The notes under the pieces are model-generated. The model ran no database searches. It saw nothing but the letters and a program-made list of their open reading frames with translations, and was not told the DNA's origin. Below are positions 26,012-35,270 of a stretch of DNA of 37,728 nucleotides, one piece after another. Source of the DNA: CAYMUR01 sp964393615. GTDB lineage: Bacteria > Planctomycetota > Planctomycetia > Pirellulales > Pirellulaceae. Both the position numbers and the translations under genes were made by a program. How positions within the stretch are numbered: the stretch's first letter is position 1; each line of letters begins with the position of its first letter. The DNA lies in the NCBI GenBank assembly GCA_964393615.1, contig CAYMUR010000050.1:1-37728 (forward strand), written 5' to 3'.

Positions 26012-26668
26012 TTAATTGCTGAACGTCATGCCCCAACTAACACCCGATCGCCTGCGGGGCGGATAGTAGTGCCTCCGCCCGCGATGATGATGATATTGAA
26101 ACCATGGAAAAGGCGGAGCCGAATGATAATGTTCTTCGATAACCACAGGCTGTTGTTTAGCGGAAGTATCCCTGGGAAGCGGTGGAGTTTGCATGGCATT
26201 GATCACAGTATCACTGACTCCATTTTCCTTTAATACAATCAGGTCTTGAGTCGTAAGTGGCTGTGACATTCCGTGCCTTGCAAGATGTGTGCGAATTACC
26301 TCGTCACCAAGACCCGCCTTGCTGAGCGAGATCACATCATTGATCGTTGTGGCACCCGCCAATTGTCTCCCTAACCGCTGCTGAAACAAGGCTTGATTTC
26401 GGACCTCCACATCGTCCACCGCATTCCCGACGGCAGCACCCGTCAACGCTCCTACCGCAGCCCCCAACAAGGCGTTTTCACCCGTGTTACTGTTACCGTT
26501 ACTTAACGCCGCACCGATACCCGCCCCCGCTAGACCACCAAAAAGTGCCATTCCGTTTCGGTTTTGGTGCTGACCGTATTGATAAGCTGGGCCCTGGCAA
26601 CCCGCCACAGCGACCAACGTGACCAAGACCATGTAACGAACTATTTTCATGTTCATCATCACCGCCAT
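26012..26668 (-). CDS. Glycine-zipper lipoprotein
   Basis: A small exported protein, probably a lipoprotein: MKIVRYMVLVTLVAVAGCQG has a hydrophobic stretch ending in VAGC. It is followed by a glycine-zipper region (ALFGGLAGAGIGAAL, LLGAAVGALTGAAVGNA) that can pack as membrane hairpins, a helical segment (TINDVISLSKAGLGDEVIRT, VLKENGVSDTVINAM), and a His/Arg/Tyr-rich tail (YHHHRGRRHYYPPRRR). Several ATGs cluster at 26668, 26659, 26656 and 26650, and the exact start is uncertain. An upstream extension to 26821 is unlikely. This type is common in envelope stress proteins, but no function can be named. It converges on the MfnE-like gene with 119 bp between stops. Confidence 0.78.
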   Translation of the reverse strand: MAVMMNMKIVRYMVLVTLVAVAGCQGPAYQYGQHQNRNGMALFGGLAGAGIGAALSNGNSNTGENALLGAAVGALTGAAVGNAVDDVEVRNQALFQQRLGRQLAGATTINDVISLSKAGLGDEVIRTHLARHGMSQPLTTQDLIVLKENGVSDTVINAMQTPPLPRDTSAKQQPVVIEEHYHSAPPFPWFQYHHHRGRRHYYPPRRRSGVSWGMTFSN

Positions 26669-26935
26669 CCTGCCATGAATCCTAAAATTTCTAGATAGCG
26701 TACAGGTCGTACACATCATCAACCCTTCGTTGCCCAAACACTGTCCACGAACGCCACTTGTAATGATATCGGCGCCAAAGACCGGCAAAAACAACCAGGA
26801 CGGTGAAATAATCCCAGACACAAATTACATGGTCAAGAGAAATCAGGCGAAATACGTTGACTCGGCAAACGTTTTCTAGACGATCAACGAATTCAGACAA
26901 CAGCGTTGCTGTCACAGCCAACGACAGTCATCGTA

Positions 26936-27838
26936 TCAGGTATCACTTGGTGAGGGCCGATCTCCCCAGCGACTCGGATTGATTCCGCTGGCCGAAGTGC
27001 GCATTCCAACCGGTTTATGTGGCTGAACCCATGCACTGTCCGTCGTATTCAAGCTCTGTAGAAACGGCTTGGCAATCTCAGGAGCCCCCGCTACCAGTTC
27101 CGGGTCCCACTCGTCAACAGGTTGAATAGGCCCTGCCCAGGCGGGTCGGTAACCAAGCTGCACCAACTCCCGCGGTTGTGAATCCTGGTTCGGATGGCTA
27201 CCGTGCAACATTAACGATGGAATGACGACTGCCGAACCAGGAGGTGTAAAAAGTGTGACTTCTTCTGGATGTGATTTGTAACGTACGTAGGGGCTTGCAT
27301 CGGCGTGAAACGAAAGATGGGAACGGGGAATCAAACGAAAGGGGGCACGCTCTGCTGTTAATTCGTCAAGGTAATAAAGGACTCTTAACAATCGAGGACA
27401 ACTCCCTTCGTATCCAAACAAATCAGAACCATGCGGTTGGCCGTCGGTATGCATTGAAATACCGGGCGAACCTGGCAAAGTGCGCTGAAAAAATCCTCGT
27501 GTAAATACAATGTCCGAGCCAAGGAGCGCGTGTAAAAAATCAATCATCGGCGGAAAACCGATCAACTCCGCTACTGCTTTACTATGCCATTGCGGCTGCT
27601 TGACTGCACGTGTTTGACACACGCTGTAACTCGTATGACTCATTTCGGCATCCGACAGCTCCTCATGCAACCTGGCGAGCATGGTCGAGTCTAAAATCCC
27701 AGGGAATACAACATAACCCTCGACTTCAAAATGATGAATCTGCTCTTCGCGACTGAATGCAGAAAAATCGGTTTGGTCGTTGTTCATGAAACCGATGATT
27801 TCATCCGCTGCAATACTCGGTGTGGCTTTTGAATTCAT
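26936..27838 (-). CDS. Phytanoyl-CoA dioxygenase (PhyH) family protein
   Basis: An iron(II)/2-oxoglutarate oxygenase of about 300 residues. The double-stranded beta-helix core shows the His-X-Asp of the iron triad in ISMHTDGQPHGSD, the distal His in LMLHGSHPN, and the 2-oxoglutarate-binding Arg in RELVQLGYR. The N-terminal helical part, FEVEGYVVFPGILD, is typical. Planctomycetes carry many such genes, and substrates range from phytanoyl-CoA to ectoine and small organic acids, so substrate is not predictable. The start at 27838 gives a 17-residue extension compared with ATG 27787. No operon partner is obvious: about 250 bp separate it from the genes on either side. Confidence 0.88.
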   Translation of the reverse strand: MNSKATPSIAADEIIGFMNNDQTDFSAFSREEQIHHFEVEGYVVFPGILDSTMLARLHEELSDAEMSHTSYSVCQTRAVKQPQWHSKAVAELIGFPPMIDFLHALLGSDIVFTRGFFQRTLPGSPGISMHTDGQPHGSDLFGYEGSCPRLLRVLYYLDELTAERAPFRLIPRSHLSFHADASPYVRYKSHPEEVTLFTPPGSAVVIPSLMLHGSHPNQDSQPRELVQLGYRPAWAGPIQPVDEWDPELVAGAPEIAKPFLQSLNTTDSAWVQPHKPVGMRTSASGINPSRWGDRPSPSDT

Positions 27839-28082
27839 AATATTGGAATGTAAGGGCTAATTTTTGGTCAGGCTGGACGAAAATCATTTCACCCATCAAA
27901 CAACCAAACCTCGCATATTGAACCTGCTATACATCGACGATTGCCCCGCCCTAGGACCGTAATTTCTCACGAACGGCAGAGGAAACTGTTCGTCCATGGG
28001 CAGACCTTCAAGAACAATATTATCCGCTGCTAAACCTATTTTCCACCCCAGAAAAGCAGTCTCCAGGGATTTCGGCAGCAGC

Positions 28083-29384
28083 TTATTCCGCAGCGACTGG
28101 TACGTCAACGCGTGACAGGTCAAAACAAGCGCCTTGCTGTGTGCTCCGGACGTATACGCGACCATCACAGTACGCAGGTGTCGACCAACATTTCCCTGTC
28201 ACGGCCTCGGTCCGTGACAACTCCGAATAAGCAACAGGGTTCACATCGACCAAAACAATTTGTCCGTCATCAGACAACACGAGCAAATGTTCACCAACCA
28301 TAATGCAGTTACCCGGACCAAATCCTTCATGTGTCCATTGCACTTCACCGGTTTCTATTTTCACGCACTGCAACGGAGCACGACCATAACGCTTAAAACC
28401 AAAGATCCCGTAAAGATAACCGTCTCGCATCACCGGTGTACTCCAGTGATTCATCAGCTTGTTGGTCAACTGCCAAACATCTTCCACATCATAGCCACGA
28501 TTCGATTTGGTAATTCTGAACACCCCCGCCCCGACACCATAACCGGCAGAACAGTAAACCAAATCTCCCGCGACAACCGGTGATGCCGCAGATGAAACAC
28601 GAAAAGGAAACGGGGCATGCCACAATTCCTCTCCACTTTCAGGTGCCAATCCTACCAGGCCGGATTGCACATAAAAGATCAACTGTTGTTGCCCGTGAAT
28701 AGTAGCGACCGTTGGCGTGGCATGCGTCATCACTTCGTTACCTGCATGCCAGACGAGTTCACCAGACCGTTTATCGAAGGCAAGAAAAGCCTTCCCTGCT
28801 CCACCACCGGGCACACACACTAAACGATCCACGACCACCGCTGAGACTGCATTTTTCCATTTGATATTTTCACCACCATGGTCACGTGCCACATCTTGTT
28901 GCCATACGAGTTGTCCCGAAGCGGCGTCAATACAAGAAAGGAGCAAATGGGCGTCGTACACATAGACGTAGCCCCCGTCCAGTGTCGGTGTCGGCCGCGG
29001 ACCATCTCCACCACGATTTTCCGGCGCGCCCGAATCGCCACCACTGTTTTCGTAATCAATCACACCGAAATCCAAAAACCAAAGTTGCTCGCCTGTCACC
29101 GCATCGAACGCGATGCATGATTCATGCATGCTGCCATCAGAACGTTCTCGAGCAACAAGCGTTACAGCCCGTCCCCCCGCCACACTGAACGAACTAAACC
29201 CGCGCGGCGTATCCACTTTCCAAACTAAAGGCGGACCCTCTACAGGCCAGGACAAGCGCCCAATCACTTCATCCGTGCAACCATTCCCCTGTGGCCCCCG
29301 GTATTGTGACCATTCTGCCGACTTGACAACTCCGCTCGACACGAATAGCAAACCAATCATAGATCCAAACACGGCGTGACGCAT
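28083..29384 (-). CDS. PQQ-like beta-propeller repeat protein, exported
   Basis: A 433-residue predicted periplasmic protein built from seven or eight beta-propeller blades. The start is the ATG at 29384, because GAGGGG lies six bases upstream and a signal peptide (HAVFGSMIGLLFVSSGVVKS) follows; the longer reading adds 22 unlikely residues. The mature N-terminus EWSQYRGPQGNG is characteristic of the planctomycete family. Blades carry the tryptophan-docking motif variants AFDAVTGEQLWFLD, CIDAASGQLVWQQD, AFDKRSGELVWHAG, PESGEELWHAPF and KIETGEVQWTHEG. There is no sign of true PQQ dehydrogenase active-site residues. The function is unknown and might be structural or binding. Confidence 0.9.
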   Translation of the reverse strand: MRHAVFGSMIGLLFVSSGVVKSAEWSQYRGPQGNGCTDEVIGRLSWPVEGPPLVWKVDTPRGFSSFSVAGGRAVTLVARERSDGSMHESCIAFDAVTGEQLWFLDFGVIDYENSGGDSGAPENRGGDGPRPTPTLDGGYVYVYDAHLLLSCIDAASGQLVWQQDVARDHGGENIKWKNAVSAVVVDRLVCVPGGGAGKAFLAFDKRSGELVWHAGNEVMTHATPTVATIHGQQQLIFYVQSGLVGLAPESGEELWHAPFPFRVSSAASPVVAGDLVYCSAGYGVGAGVFRITKSNRGYDVEDVWQLTNKLMNHWSTPVMRDGYLYGIFGFKRYGRAPLQCVKIETGEVQWTHEGFGPGNCIMVGEHLLVLSDDGQIVLVDVNPVAYSELSRTEAVTGKCWSTPAYCDGRVYVRSTQQGACFDLSRVDVPVAAE

Positions 29385-29721
29385 GTTAACCCCTCGAAGA
29401 TTCCACTCGCTGCGGCTAAAACAGACTGCATGCTGCTTGGTAACAAACAAAGCAGTGGGTCAGTTTGACACTACCAGGAAAAAACAACACCCTAAAACCT
29501 CCCCTTGAAAGCACTTGGCTGAATCATCAGTATACTGCGACGGAACAGCTCCATGCAACTCAGAAGATTCGGTAGATAATAACAATGACCGTTAGAATGT
29601 ACTGGTAGAATACTCGCCTCACCGACAGCACATGGGGTGCAAGCGAGCAGAAACAGATCATTTGCCGCAAAAGCAAAGCAGACCAGGCGGTATAGCCACA
29701 AAGTGGAGCGCGTGCTCACTA
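29385..29721. other. Intergenic region, 337 bp
   Basis: Lies between two minus-strand genes. It holds the GAGGGG ribosome-binding site of the propeller gene near its left end and presumably that gene's promoter. Open frames here have no protein-like composition. Confidence 0.5.
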
Positions 29722-30768
29722 TTAACGACGAATCTTAGGAGAGACTCTTCGCCCCCTTGCGGTCTGCAAGGAATTGCGTGGGCGATTGTCCCGAGCACTG
29801 ATTTTCGTCGCTGTCTCCCCAGCACCAGCCATTGTTTCGGCTGACAAAAATTCTTCACGAAAACGCGCTTTATAATCCATGGAACTTTCTGCACCACTGA
29901 ACGCCAAAACCGATTCATCCAAATCCATCTGCTGTTGTTCCACACGACCTGCAACGATATCAAATTTAATGGTGCCATTTAACAATCGCTGTACAAGCTG
30001 TGCCTGGACACGTGGATCATGGACCGGTGTCAACACTTCGGTATTCAAGGAAATAGTCGCCAGACCAGCCACAACTTTTTTTAGCTGAAAAACCTGACGA
30101 GCCTGGATGTTAATTAACGTACCGTCCGGTTTTCGCACTGGAATAATGTAAGGAGTGTCCCAGCGGTCATTCATTTTTACGGGAGCTTCCATCAGAGGCA
30201 TGGTGACATATTTACTTTCCGTTTCCGGCATGCCACGGCGGTCATTGCGTTCGATCACTTTGCCAATAGCAGACAGAGTAATCGTTGATAACGGTACCCC
30301 TACCGATGCCGCCGCGTTCTGGTATTCCGGCGGTGCCTTGTCGTCCGTCTTACTGTTGTACCGCACTTCTTGACGAGCTGTCACTTTTTGCCACATGTCG
30401 ACATCTTCGACCAAGTGCGCAAACACTGCTTGGCCATCCGAATCGACAGAAACGACGCGCCAGGCTTTGGTGGAGCGGCTACCCGTCTCTGCTTTTTGCG
30501 TGGTTCCCTGAATCGTTGTCTCTATCGTGACCAAATGTTCGACTTTCCAACGTAACATCTGACCTTCGTGGAACTTATACCGCAACAAAAACGTCTTCTC
30601 GTTCGGCTGATCGTTCGGCTGATCTTGCGTCTTAGAAATACCTTCGGCAGGTTCCTGCACCGCTGGTTCCGTCCCCAACAAAGTTTGTGGGCTTTCATCG
30701 GCTCCCAAGGCCAAATGGCCCCAAACCAGAACAGCGCCAACCATCAAAGCTACAATTCGTTGTTTCAT
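29722..30768 (-). CDS. Uncharacterised exported beta-rich protein
   Basis: A 348-residue protein with a clear signal peptide (MKQRIVALMVGAVLVWGHLA, cleavage near ALGADE), a Gln/Pro/Asp-rich spacer, and then a region of alternating strands. These include LLRYKFHEGQMLRWKVEH, TKAWRVVSVDSDGQAVFAHL and VFQLKKVVAGLATISLNTEV, with an internal TLSAIGKVIERND. The layout resembles planctomycete exported proteins with a DUF6263-like region, but that name is tentative. The tail is Arg-rich (RGRRVSPKIRR). AAGGAAG before the ATG is a good ribosome-binding site. It starts 41 bp after nadK, so it may be the last gene of the xseA-to-nadK transcript. Confidence 0.75.
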   Translation of the reverse strand: MKQRIVALMVGAVLVWGHLALGADESPQTLLGTEPAVQEPAEGISKTQDQPNDQPNEKTFLLRYKFHEGQMLRWKVEHLVTIETTIQGTTQKAETGSRSTKAWRVVSVDSDGQAVFAHLVEDVDMWQKVTARQEVRYNSKTDDKAPPEYQNAAASVGVPLSTITLSAIGKVIERNDRRGMPETESKYVTMPLMEAPVKMNDRWDTPYIIPVRKPDGTLINIQARQVFQLKKVVAGLATISLNTEVLTPVHDPRVQAQLVQRLLNGTIKFDIVAGRVEQQQMDLDESVLAFSGAESSMDYKARFREEFLSAETMAGAGETATKISARDNRPRNSLQTARGRRVSPKIRR

Positions 30769-30782
30769 GAGATCGCTTCCTT

Positions 30783-30808
30783 GCGTTCAGACCCAGCGTT
30801 CAGACCCA
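30783..30808. repeat. 13-bp perfect tandem duplication
   Basis: GCGTTCAGACCCA occurs twice head to tail, at 30783-30795 and 30796-30808. It fills the space between the nadK stop and the ribosome-binding site of the exported-protein gene. It is probably a slippage duplication. Confidence 0.9.
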
Positions 30809-30809
30809 T

Positions 30810-31697
30810 TCAAAGTTCGCGTCGACTGAGAAATCGTCCACCCCAGTCAAGTTTATCACGTAATGTTTTATAATATGTATGATTGCCTACTTCGACGGTA
30901 CGAAAAACCGCTTTCGACCGCTCAACTCGAACACGCCCACCCACCGCTAAATGACACAGCAGATGACCATCGACAACGACCGAAGTATTGCCATCCGGTT
31001 GGCGGACAGTCATGTCGTACACACGGTCAGCCGTATCGACAATCGGTCGTACCGTCAACATGTGGGGGCTAATCGGAGAAACGACAAACGCCTGCAAATT
31101 CCTCCGTAATATAGGACCACCTGCCGACAGACTATGCCCGGTCGAGCCAACCGGTGTGCTCACAATCAAACCGTCGCAACTATAGGTCGTCGCCAATTCT
31201 GAGTCAACGTACAGATCAATGTCCAACATACGATGGGGTGGACCGCCCATGATGGCCGCTTCATTCAAACCAAGAGTCGTCACCTGTAGTTTATTTCCCG
31301 TAAAGACACTGCATTGCAGCATCAAATGCTCAACGATCCAACAATTGCCAGCGATGACATCAGCCATCACTTCTGGCAGTTCGTCAGGGGATAGATCGGC
31401 GAGAAACCCAAGCCTACCCAAATTCACACCCAACACAGGTAATTGGTTGTAGCCCATTCGCTTGGCAACCCGCAGAATAGAACCATCTCCTCCCAAGACA
31501 ATCGCCACGTCGGCGGTTACATTTGCCAAATCCTGGTTTCCATGCAGGTCTTCAAGAACAATTTCACAATGTTGGCTGATGGCAGGGCGCAACCTTTGGG
31601 CTTCGTCCAAAACGGCCGGTTTTTCCGTGGCCATTCCTAGCAAAAGAGCTCGGATCTTTTTCTTCCCCGAATCAGCCCAAAGAGGTTTCATCGCCAC
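30810..31697 (-). CDS. nadK: NAD kinase
   Basis: Phosphorylates NAD to NADP using ATP or polyphosphate. The 295-residue protein has the diacylglycerol-kinase-like fold motifs: VLGGDGSIL (residues 67-75), LGVNLGRLGFLAD, LNEAAIM for the NAD-binding Asn-Glu, CDGLIVSTPVGSTGHSLSAGGP and VVVDGH. The second motif usually reads TPTGSTAY; here VGSTGH, a conservative variant also seen in related planctomycete proteins as far as I recall. It starts 6 bp after dxs on the same strand. An ATG two codons later (31691) is also possible. Confidence 0.93.
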   Translation of the reverse strand: MAMKPLWADSGKKKIRALLLGMATEKPAVLDEAQRLRPAISQHCEIVLEDLHGNQDLANVTADVAIVLGGDGSILRVAKRMGYNQLPVLGVNLGRLGFLADLSPDELPEVMADVIAGNCWIVEHLMLQCSVFTGNKLQVTTLGLNEAAIMGGPPHRMLDIDLYVDSELATTYSCDGLIVSTPVGSTGHSLSAGGPILRRNLQAFVVSPISPHMLTVRPIVDTADRVYDMTVRQPDGNTSVVVDGHLLCHLAVGGRVRVERSKAVFRTVEVGNHTYYKTLRDKLDWGGRFLSRREL

Positions 31698-31703
31698 CTC
31701 GTA

Positions 31704-33605
31704 TTAAGCATCTATCGTTTTGCGGAGCCCTACTCGGCGCGCCGCATCACGGCAGAGTTTCACAATTCCACCCGAGTCAAGGCATAAATCGGACAACAAC
31801 TCGTTGCGATCGCCATGATCGATAAACCGATCAGGAATTCCCACCCGCTGTACACCACTCGAATCTAATCCTGCATCCGCAAGCATCTCCAAAACAGCAC
31901 TACCAAAACCACCCGCCAATGCCGCCTCTTCAACGGTAATGACGAAAGGGCATTCCTCGACGGCAGTCAAAATAGCCTCGTTATCCAACGGTTTGACAAA
32001 CCGTGCATTGATAACGCCAACTTCGATGCCTTCCTTCGCCAAAACATCGGCAGCTTTCAGGCAAGATGACAATAGCGTTCCACAACAAATCACGACGCCA
32101 TCACTCCCCTGTCGCAGACGTTCCGAGCGACCAAGTACAATCGACTCGCGGTCACCTTCTATCACATCGGCCGTTGTCTTGGGATAGCGTAACGAACAAG
32201 GCGCGTCGTGCGCTACGGCAAACTCAATCATTGCCGCTAAATCATGCGCATCACCAGGAGCCATGACAACCATGTTGGGCAATAATCGCATGTAACCTAA
32301 ATCAAAAACACCATGATGCGTTGGCCCGTCCGGTCCAGTCAGCCCCGCCCTGTCAAGCAGAAAAGTCACTGGCAAATTTTGCAGGGCAACTTCTTGGAAA
32401 ATCTGATCATAGCTGCGTTGCAAAAACGTACTATAAATATCAACAATCGGCCGAATGCCCGCCTTAGCCTGCCCCGCAGCAAAGGCCACCGTGTGTGACT
32501 CACAAATTCCAGTATCAAAAAAACGGTCTGGAATTTGTTCGCGGACTGGCTCAAGCTTGTTCCCTTGGCACATAGCAGCTGTCAGCACGCTGACAGCAGG
32601 GTTGCGTTTCATCAGATTCAACACCGTGTCCCGTGCGACGTTGGTGTAAGCACGGGCACTTGCCTGACTTTTGGGTACAGGTTTTCCGTTTTTCTGCTCA
32701 AATGCTGGCGGAGTGTGAAAGTAGACAGGATCCTCCGCGGCCGGTTGAAAACCATGGCCCTTTTCCGTCACGACATGCAACAGCACCGGTTCTTCCAAGT
32801 CCTTTACCATTTGCAAATATTTTCGCAAAATGCCGATATCATGTCCATCGATCGGACCGATGTAGCGAAAACCAAGATCCTCAAATAGCATACCCCCATG
32901 TAAGCCAGCCTTGACGCCTTCCTTAATCTGCGCGAGAAGCCGTTCAGCCGGATCACCAAAAACTGGTACCCGGTTCAATATTTTAACAACCTCGGTCTTC
33001 AATCCCGTATAGAAAGAATTCGTACGCAAGCGGTCCAGATAATGTGCCATGCCCCCCACGCGTGGACAGATAGACATCTTGTTGTCATTGAGCACTAGCA
33101 GGAATTTCTTAAAACTCCTGGCGTTATTCATCGCTTCATAGACAATTCCCGATGGAAAAGCTCCGTCACCAATCACCGCTACAGCGTGCCGGTCCATCTG
33201 CCCCAGGATTTCATCTCCACTATGCATCCCTAACACTGACGACACGCTGCTACCAGCATGGCCGGTCATAAACAAATCGTAATCACTTTCTTGCGGATTG
33301 GGATAACCCATTAACCCGCCTTTCGTACGAATTGTTGCGAACTCATGATACCGACCCGTAATCAGCTTGTGGGGATAGATCTGGTGTCCCGTGTCCCAGA
33401 TGAGACGATCACGGCTGAAATCGAACGTGCTATGAAGTGCCAGGCATAACTCCACCACCCCTAAATTCGATGCGAAGTGTGCCGTTCGTTCGGAAACCAC
33501 CTGGCAAAGTACGTCACGCATCTCGTCCGCCAAACGCCCTAACTCATCAAGAGACATCGTGCGCAAAGGGGCTGGCGAATCCATTTGTGACAAAAGTTCA
33601 TGCAT
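31704..33605 (-). CDS. dxs: 1-deoxy-D-xylulose-5-phosphate synthase
   Basis: Condenses pyruvate and glyceraldehyde 3-phosphate with thiamine diphosphate, the first step of the MEP isoprenoid pathway. The 633-residue protein has ERTAHFASNLGVVELCLALH, DTGHQIYPHK, TGHAGSS, the cofactor motif GDGAFPSG...NDNKMS, the transketolase loop DRAGLTGPDGPTHHG, and a C-terminal domain with EEAALAGGFGSAV. The start is ATG at 33605 (MHELLSQMDS), four bases after the ispA stop with AAAGGGA in the ispA end. An upstream reading from 33641 overlaps ispA and adds unconserved residues. Next to ispA and nadK it forms an isoprenoid-centred operon. Confidence 0.96.
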   Translation of the reverse strand: MHELLSQMDSPAPLRTMSLDELGRLADEMRDVLCQVVSERTAHFASNLGVVELCLALHSTFDFSRDRLIWDTGHQIYPHKLITGRYHEFATIRTKGGLMGYPNPQESDYDLFMTGHAGSSVSSVLGMHSGDEILGQMDRHAVAVIGDGAFPSGIVYEAMNNARSFKKFLLVLNDNKMSICPRVGGMAHYLDRLRTNSFYTGLKTEVVKILNRVPVFGDPAERLLAQIKEGVKAGLHGGMLFEDLGFRYIGPIDGHDIGILRKYLQMVKDLEEPVLLHVVTEKGHGFQPAAEDPVYFHTPPAFEQKNGKPVPKSQASARAYTNVARDTVLNLMKRNPAVSVLTAAMCQGNKLEPVREQIPDRFFDTGICESHTVAFAAGQAKAGIRPIVDIYSTFLQRSYDQIFQEVALQNLPVTFLLDRAGLTGPDGPTHHGVFDLGYMRLLPNMVVMAPGDAHDLAAMIEFAVAHDAPCSLRYPKTTADVIEGDRESIVLGRSERLRQGSDGVVICCGTLLSSCLKAADVLAKEGIEVGVINARFVKPLDNEAILTAVEECPFVITVEEAALAGGFGSAVLEMLADAGLDSSGVQRVGIPDRFIDHGDRNELLSDLCLDSGGIVKLCRDAARRVGLRKTIDA

Positions 33606-33609
33606 CTTG

Positions 33610-34605
33610 TTAATGGTCCCTTTGCATGATGTAGCGAGCAAGCGATTCTAGGCAATCAGCTCGCTGGCCTAATGGCGCCACGATGGCACAAGCCGCTGAA
33701 ATTAATTCCTCCGCACGACATACGCTTTCATCAATTCCCCAAATCCCAGGAAAAGTAAGTTTGCCATGATGACTGTCTTTGCCCACCGCTTTTCCCATTT
33801 TTTCCGCATTTCCGCGTGCATCGAGCAGATCGTCCGCAATCTGGAACGCCAATCCGATCTTCTCTCCATACGTATCAAGCCGGGCCAAAAGTTCAGCATC
33901 CGCCTCGGCGATTAATCCTCCCAGGCGAACACTGGTGAGAATCAAGGCCCCCGTCTTGCGGCGATGTATCGATTGTAACAGCTGCTGCCTGGACAAGGGC
34001 CCCCCCGCCATACCAGACTCGTCGTCTGCCGACACTCTTGCTGTTGTCCTAGCATCTTTTCCGAACCCCGTTTCGGCAGCGGATGTGTCCAACGAGACGC
34101 CGTGTGCGTACAAATCATCCATTTGGCCGCCGACTAACGCTGTAGGACCCGCCGCCCGCGCTAATTCCGCGCAACATTGCGCCGCGACAGAAGGCGGTTT
34201 CACCTGCGCTCCCAGAACCTCAAAGGCCATTGCCAAAAGTGCGTCCCCAGCCAAAATGGCGGTCGCTTCGCCAAAAGCAACATGGCAAGTCGCCCGGCCA
34301 CGTCGAATGTCATCATTGTCCATGGCAGGCAAATCGTCGTGAATCAGCGAATAGGTGTGAACCAGTTCTACCGCACATGCCGCTGGCAGCGCCGCCTTTC
34401 GAGGACAACCACATGCCTCGGCCGACATTAATACCAACAACGGACGCAGCCGTTTGCCGGGAGCCAACAAGAGATGTTTAATTGCCTCGGCCAAACGTTC
34501 CGGACAACCTGGCCCAAACACCGTCAACGTCCGGAGGGCCGCTTCGACTTCCTCCCGCGCTGCCGCAGTGTACCGTTCTAAAATCGAGGTCCCCGTATGT
34601 ACCAT
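33610..34605 (-). CDS. ispA: Polyprenyl (farnesyl/geranylgeranyl) diphosphate synthase
   Basis: Joins isopentenyl diphosphate to allylic diphosphates. The first aspartate-rich motif is DDLPAMDND, the second DDLLD in FQIADDLLDA. GKRLRPLLVLMSAEACG, HTYSLIHDD and SIHRRKTGAL are family signatures. The protein is about 331 residues, longer than the usual 300, because of roughly 30 extra Ser/Thr/Ala/Asp-rich residues between GGQMDDLYAHG and LLQSIHRRKTG. ATG at 34605 is chosen over an upstream TTG at 34626. The chain length of the product cannot be fixed from sequence. It is downstream of xseB by 43 bp and directly upstream of dxs. Confidence 0.92.
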   Translation of the reverse strand: MVHTGTSILERYTAAAREEVEAALRTLTVFGPGCPERLAEAIKHLLLAPGKRLRPLLVLMSAEACGCPRKAALPAACAVELVHTYSLIHDDLPAMDNDDIRRGRATCHVAFGEATAILAGDALLAMAFEVLGAQVKPPSVAAQCCAELARAAGPTALVGGQMDDLYAHGVSLDTSAAETGFGKDARTTARVSADDESGMAGGPLSRQQLLQSIHRRKTGALILTSVRLGGLIAEADAELLARLDTYGEKIGLAFQIADDLLDARGNAEKMGKAVGKDSHHGKLTFPGIWGIDESVCRAEELISAACAIVAPLGQRADCLESLARYIMQRDH

Positions 34606-34648
34606 CCCGGTGCTCGCCTGGACCAATAAAACTGTGGAAACTTTGATT

Positions 34649-35053
34649 CTAGAATAGACGACTGGCCTCGTCTACATCCTCCGTATCGTCAGATTGGACT
34701 TCGGAACGACTTTTGCCTGCGGATCGGGACCGTGGTTTGCCGGCCCGACTCGGTTTCGAGCCTAAATCATTGCCCGTGGACGGATCATGTGCATAGGGCT
34801 GTGATACCGGATTCCCTTCAGTGTCAAGACCCGTCAACAATGCAATCTTTTGTTCCGCCCGTTCGAGCAGTTGGTGGCATTGTTTTAAACTACGAATTCC
34901 CCGTTCGTATTCCTCCAAAGCATCTGCCAGGCCAAGATTACCAGACTCCAGCCGTACAACCGATTCCTCAATCTTGACCAATGAATCTTCAAATGATTCC
35001 GTACCATCATCCAACCCCTTTTTCTTGACAGGTTTTCGCTTCTTTGTCGCCAC
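34649..35053 (-). CDS. xseB: Exodeoxyribonuclease VII small subunit
   Basis: The small helical subunit of exonuclease VII, a single-strand DNA nuclease. The core FEDSLVKIEESVVRLESGNL with LADALEEYERGIRSLKQC is diagnostic. The protein has a lysine-rich N-terminus and a long tail after LLTG that is Ser/Arg/Asp-rich and likely disordered, giving about 134 residues against the usual 75-85. GTG at 35053 is preferred because GAGAGG lies about eight bases upstream; ATG at 35074 or GTG at 35098 would add 7 or 15 residues. xseA lies 172 bp or more upstream on the same strand. Confidence 0.9.
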   Translation of the reverse strand: MATKKRKPVKKKGLDDGTESFEDSLVKIEESVVRLESGNLGLADALEEYERGIRSLKQCHQLLERAEQKIALLTGLDTEGNPVSQPYAHDPSTGNDLGSKPSRAGKPRSRSAGKSRSEVQSDDTEDVDEASRLF

Positions 35054-35270
35054 AGTGACAGCCTCTCTTTCCATCTGCTGGCCGAGTCGGTCCAACACAT
35101 CAAAGTTGTGTTCAGCGTCAGCACAGGTAATTCAGAACACTTTGAACCAAACAAATCCCACGCAACCCACCTAGTCTACGCTTGTCCAACATTTTAATCC
35201 GTAACTCCCCACATCCGCAGTCGACCAGACGCTGGTCAAATCGATCCGCACCCCCATTCTAATGAAAGCC

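Noticed and set aside
27896..28168. Minus-strand frame of 90 codons between the PhyH and propeller genes
   Set aside because: It overlaps the end of the propeller gene in another frame and has no recognisable protein pattern.
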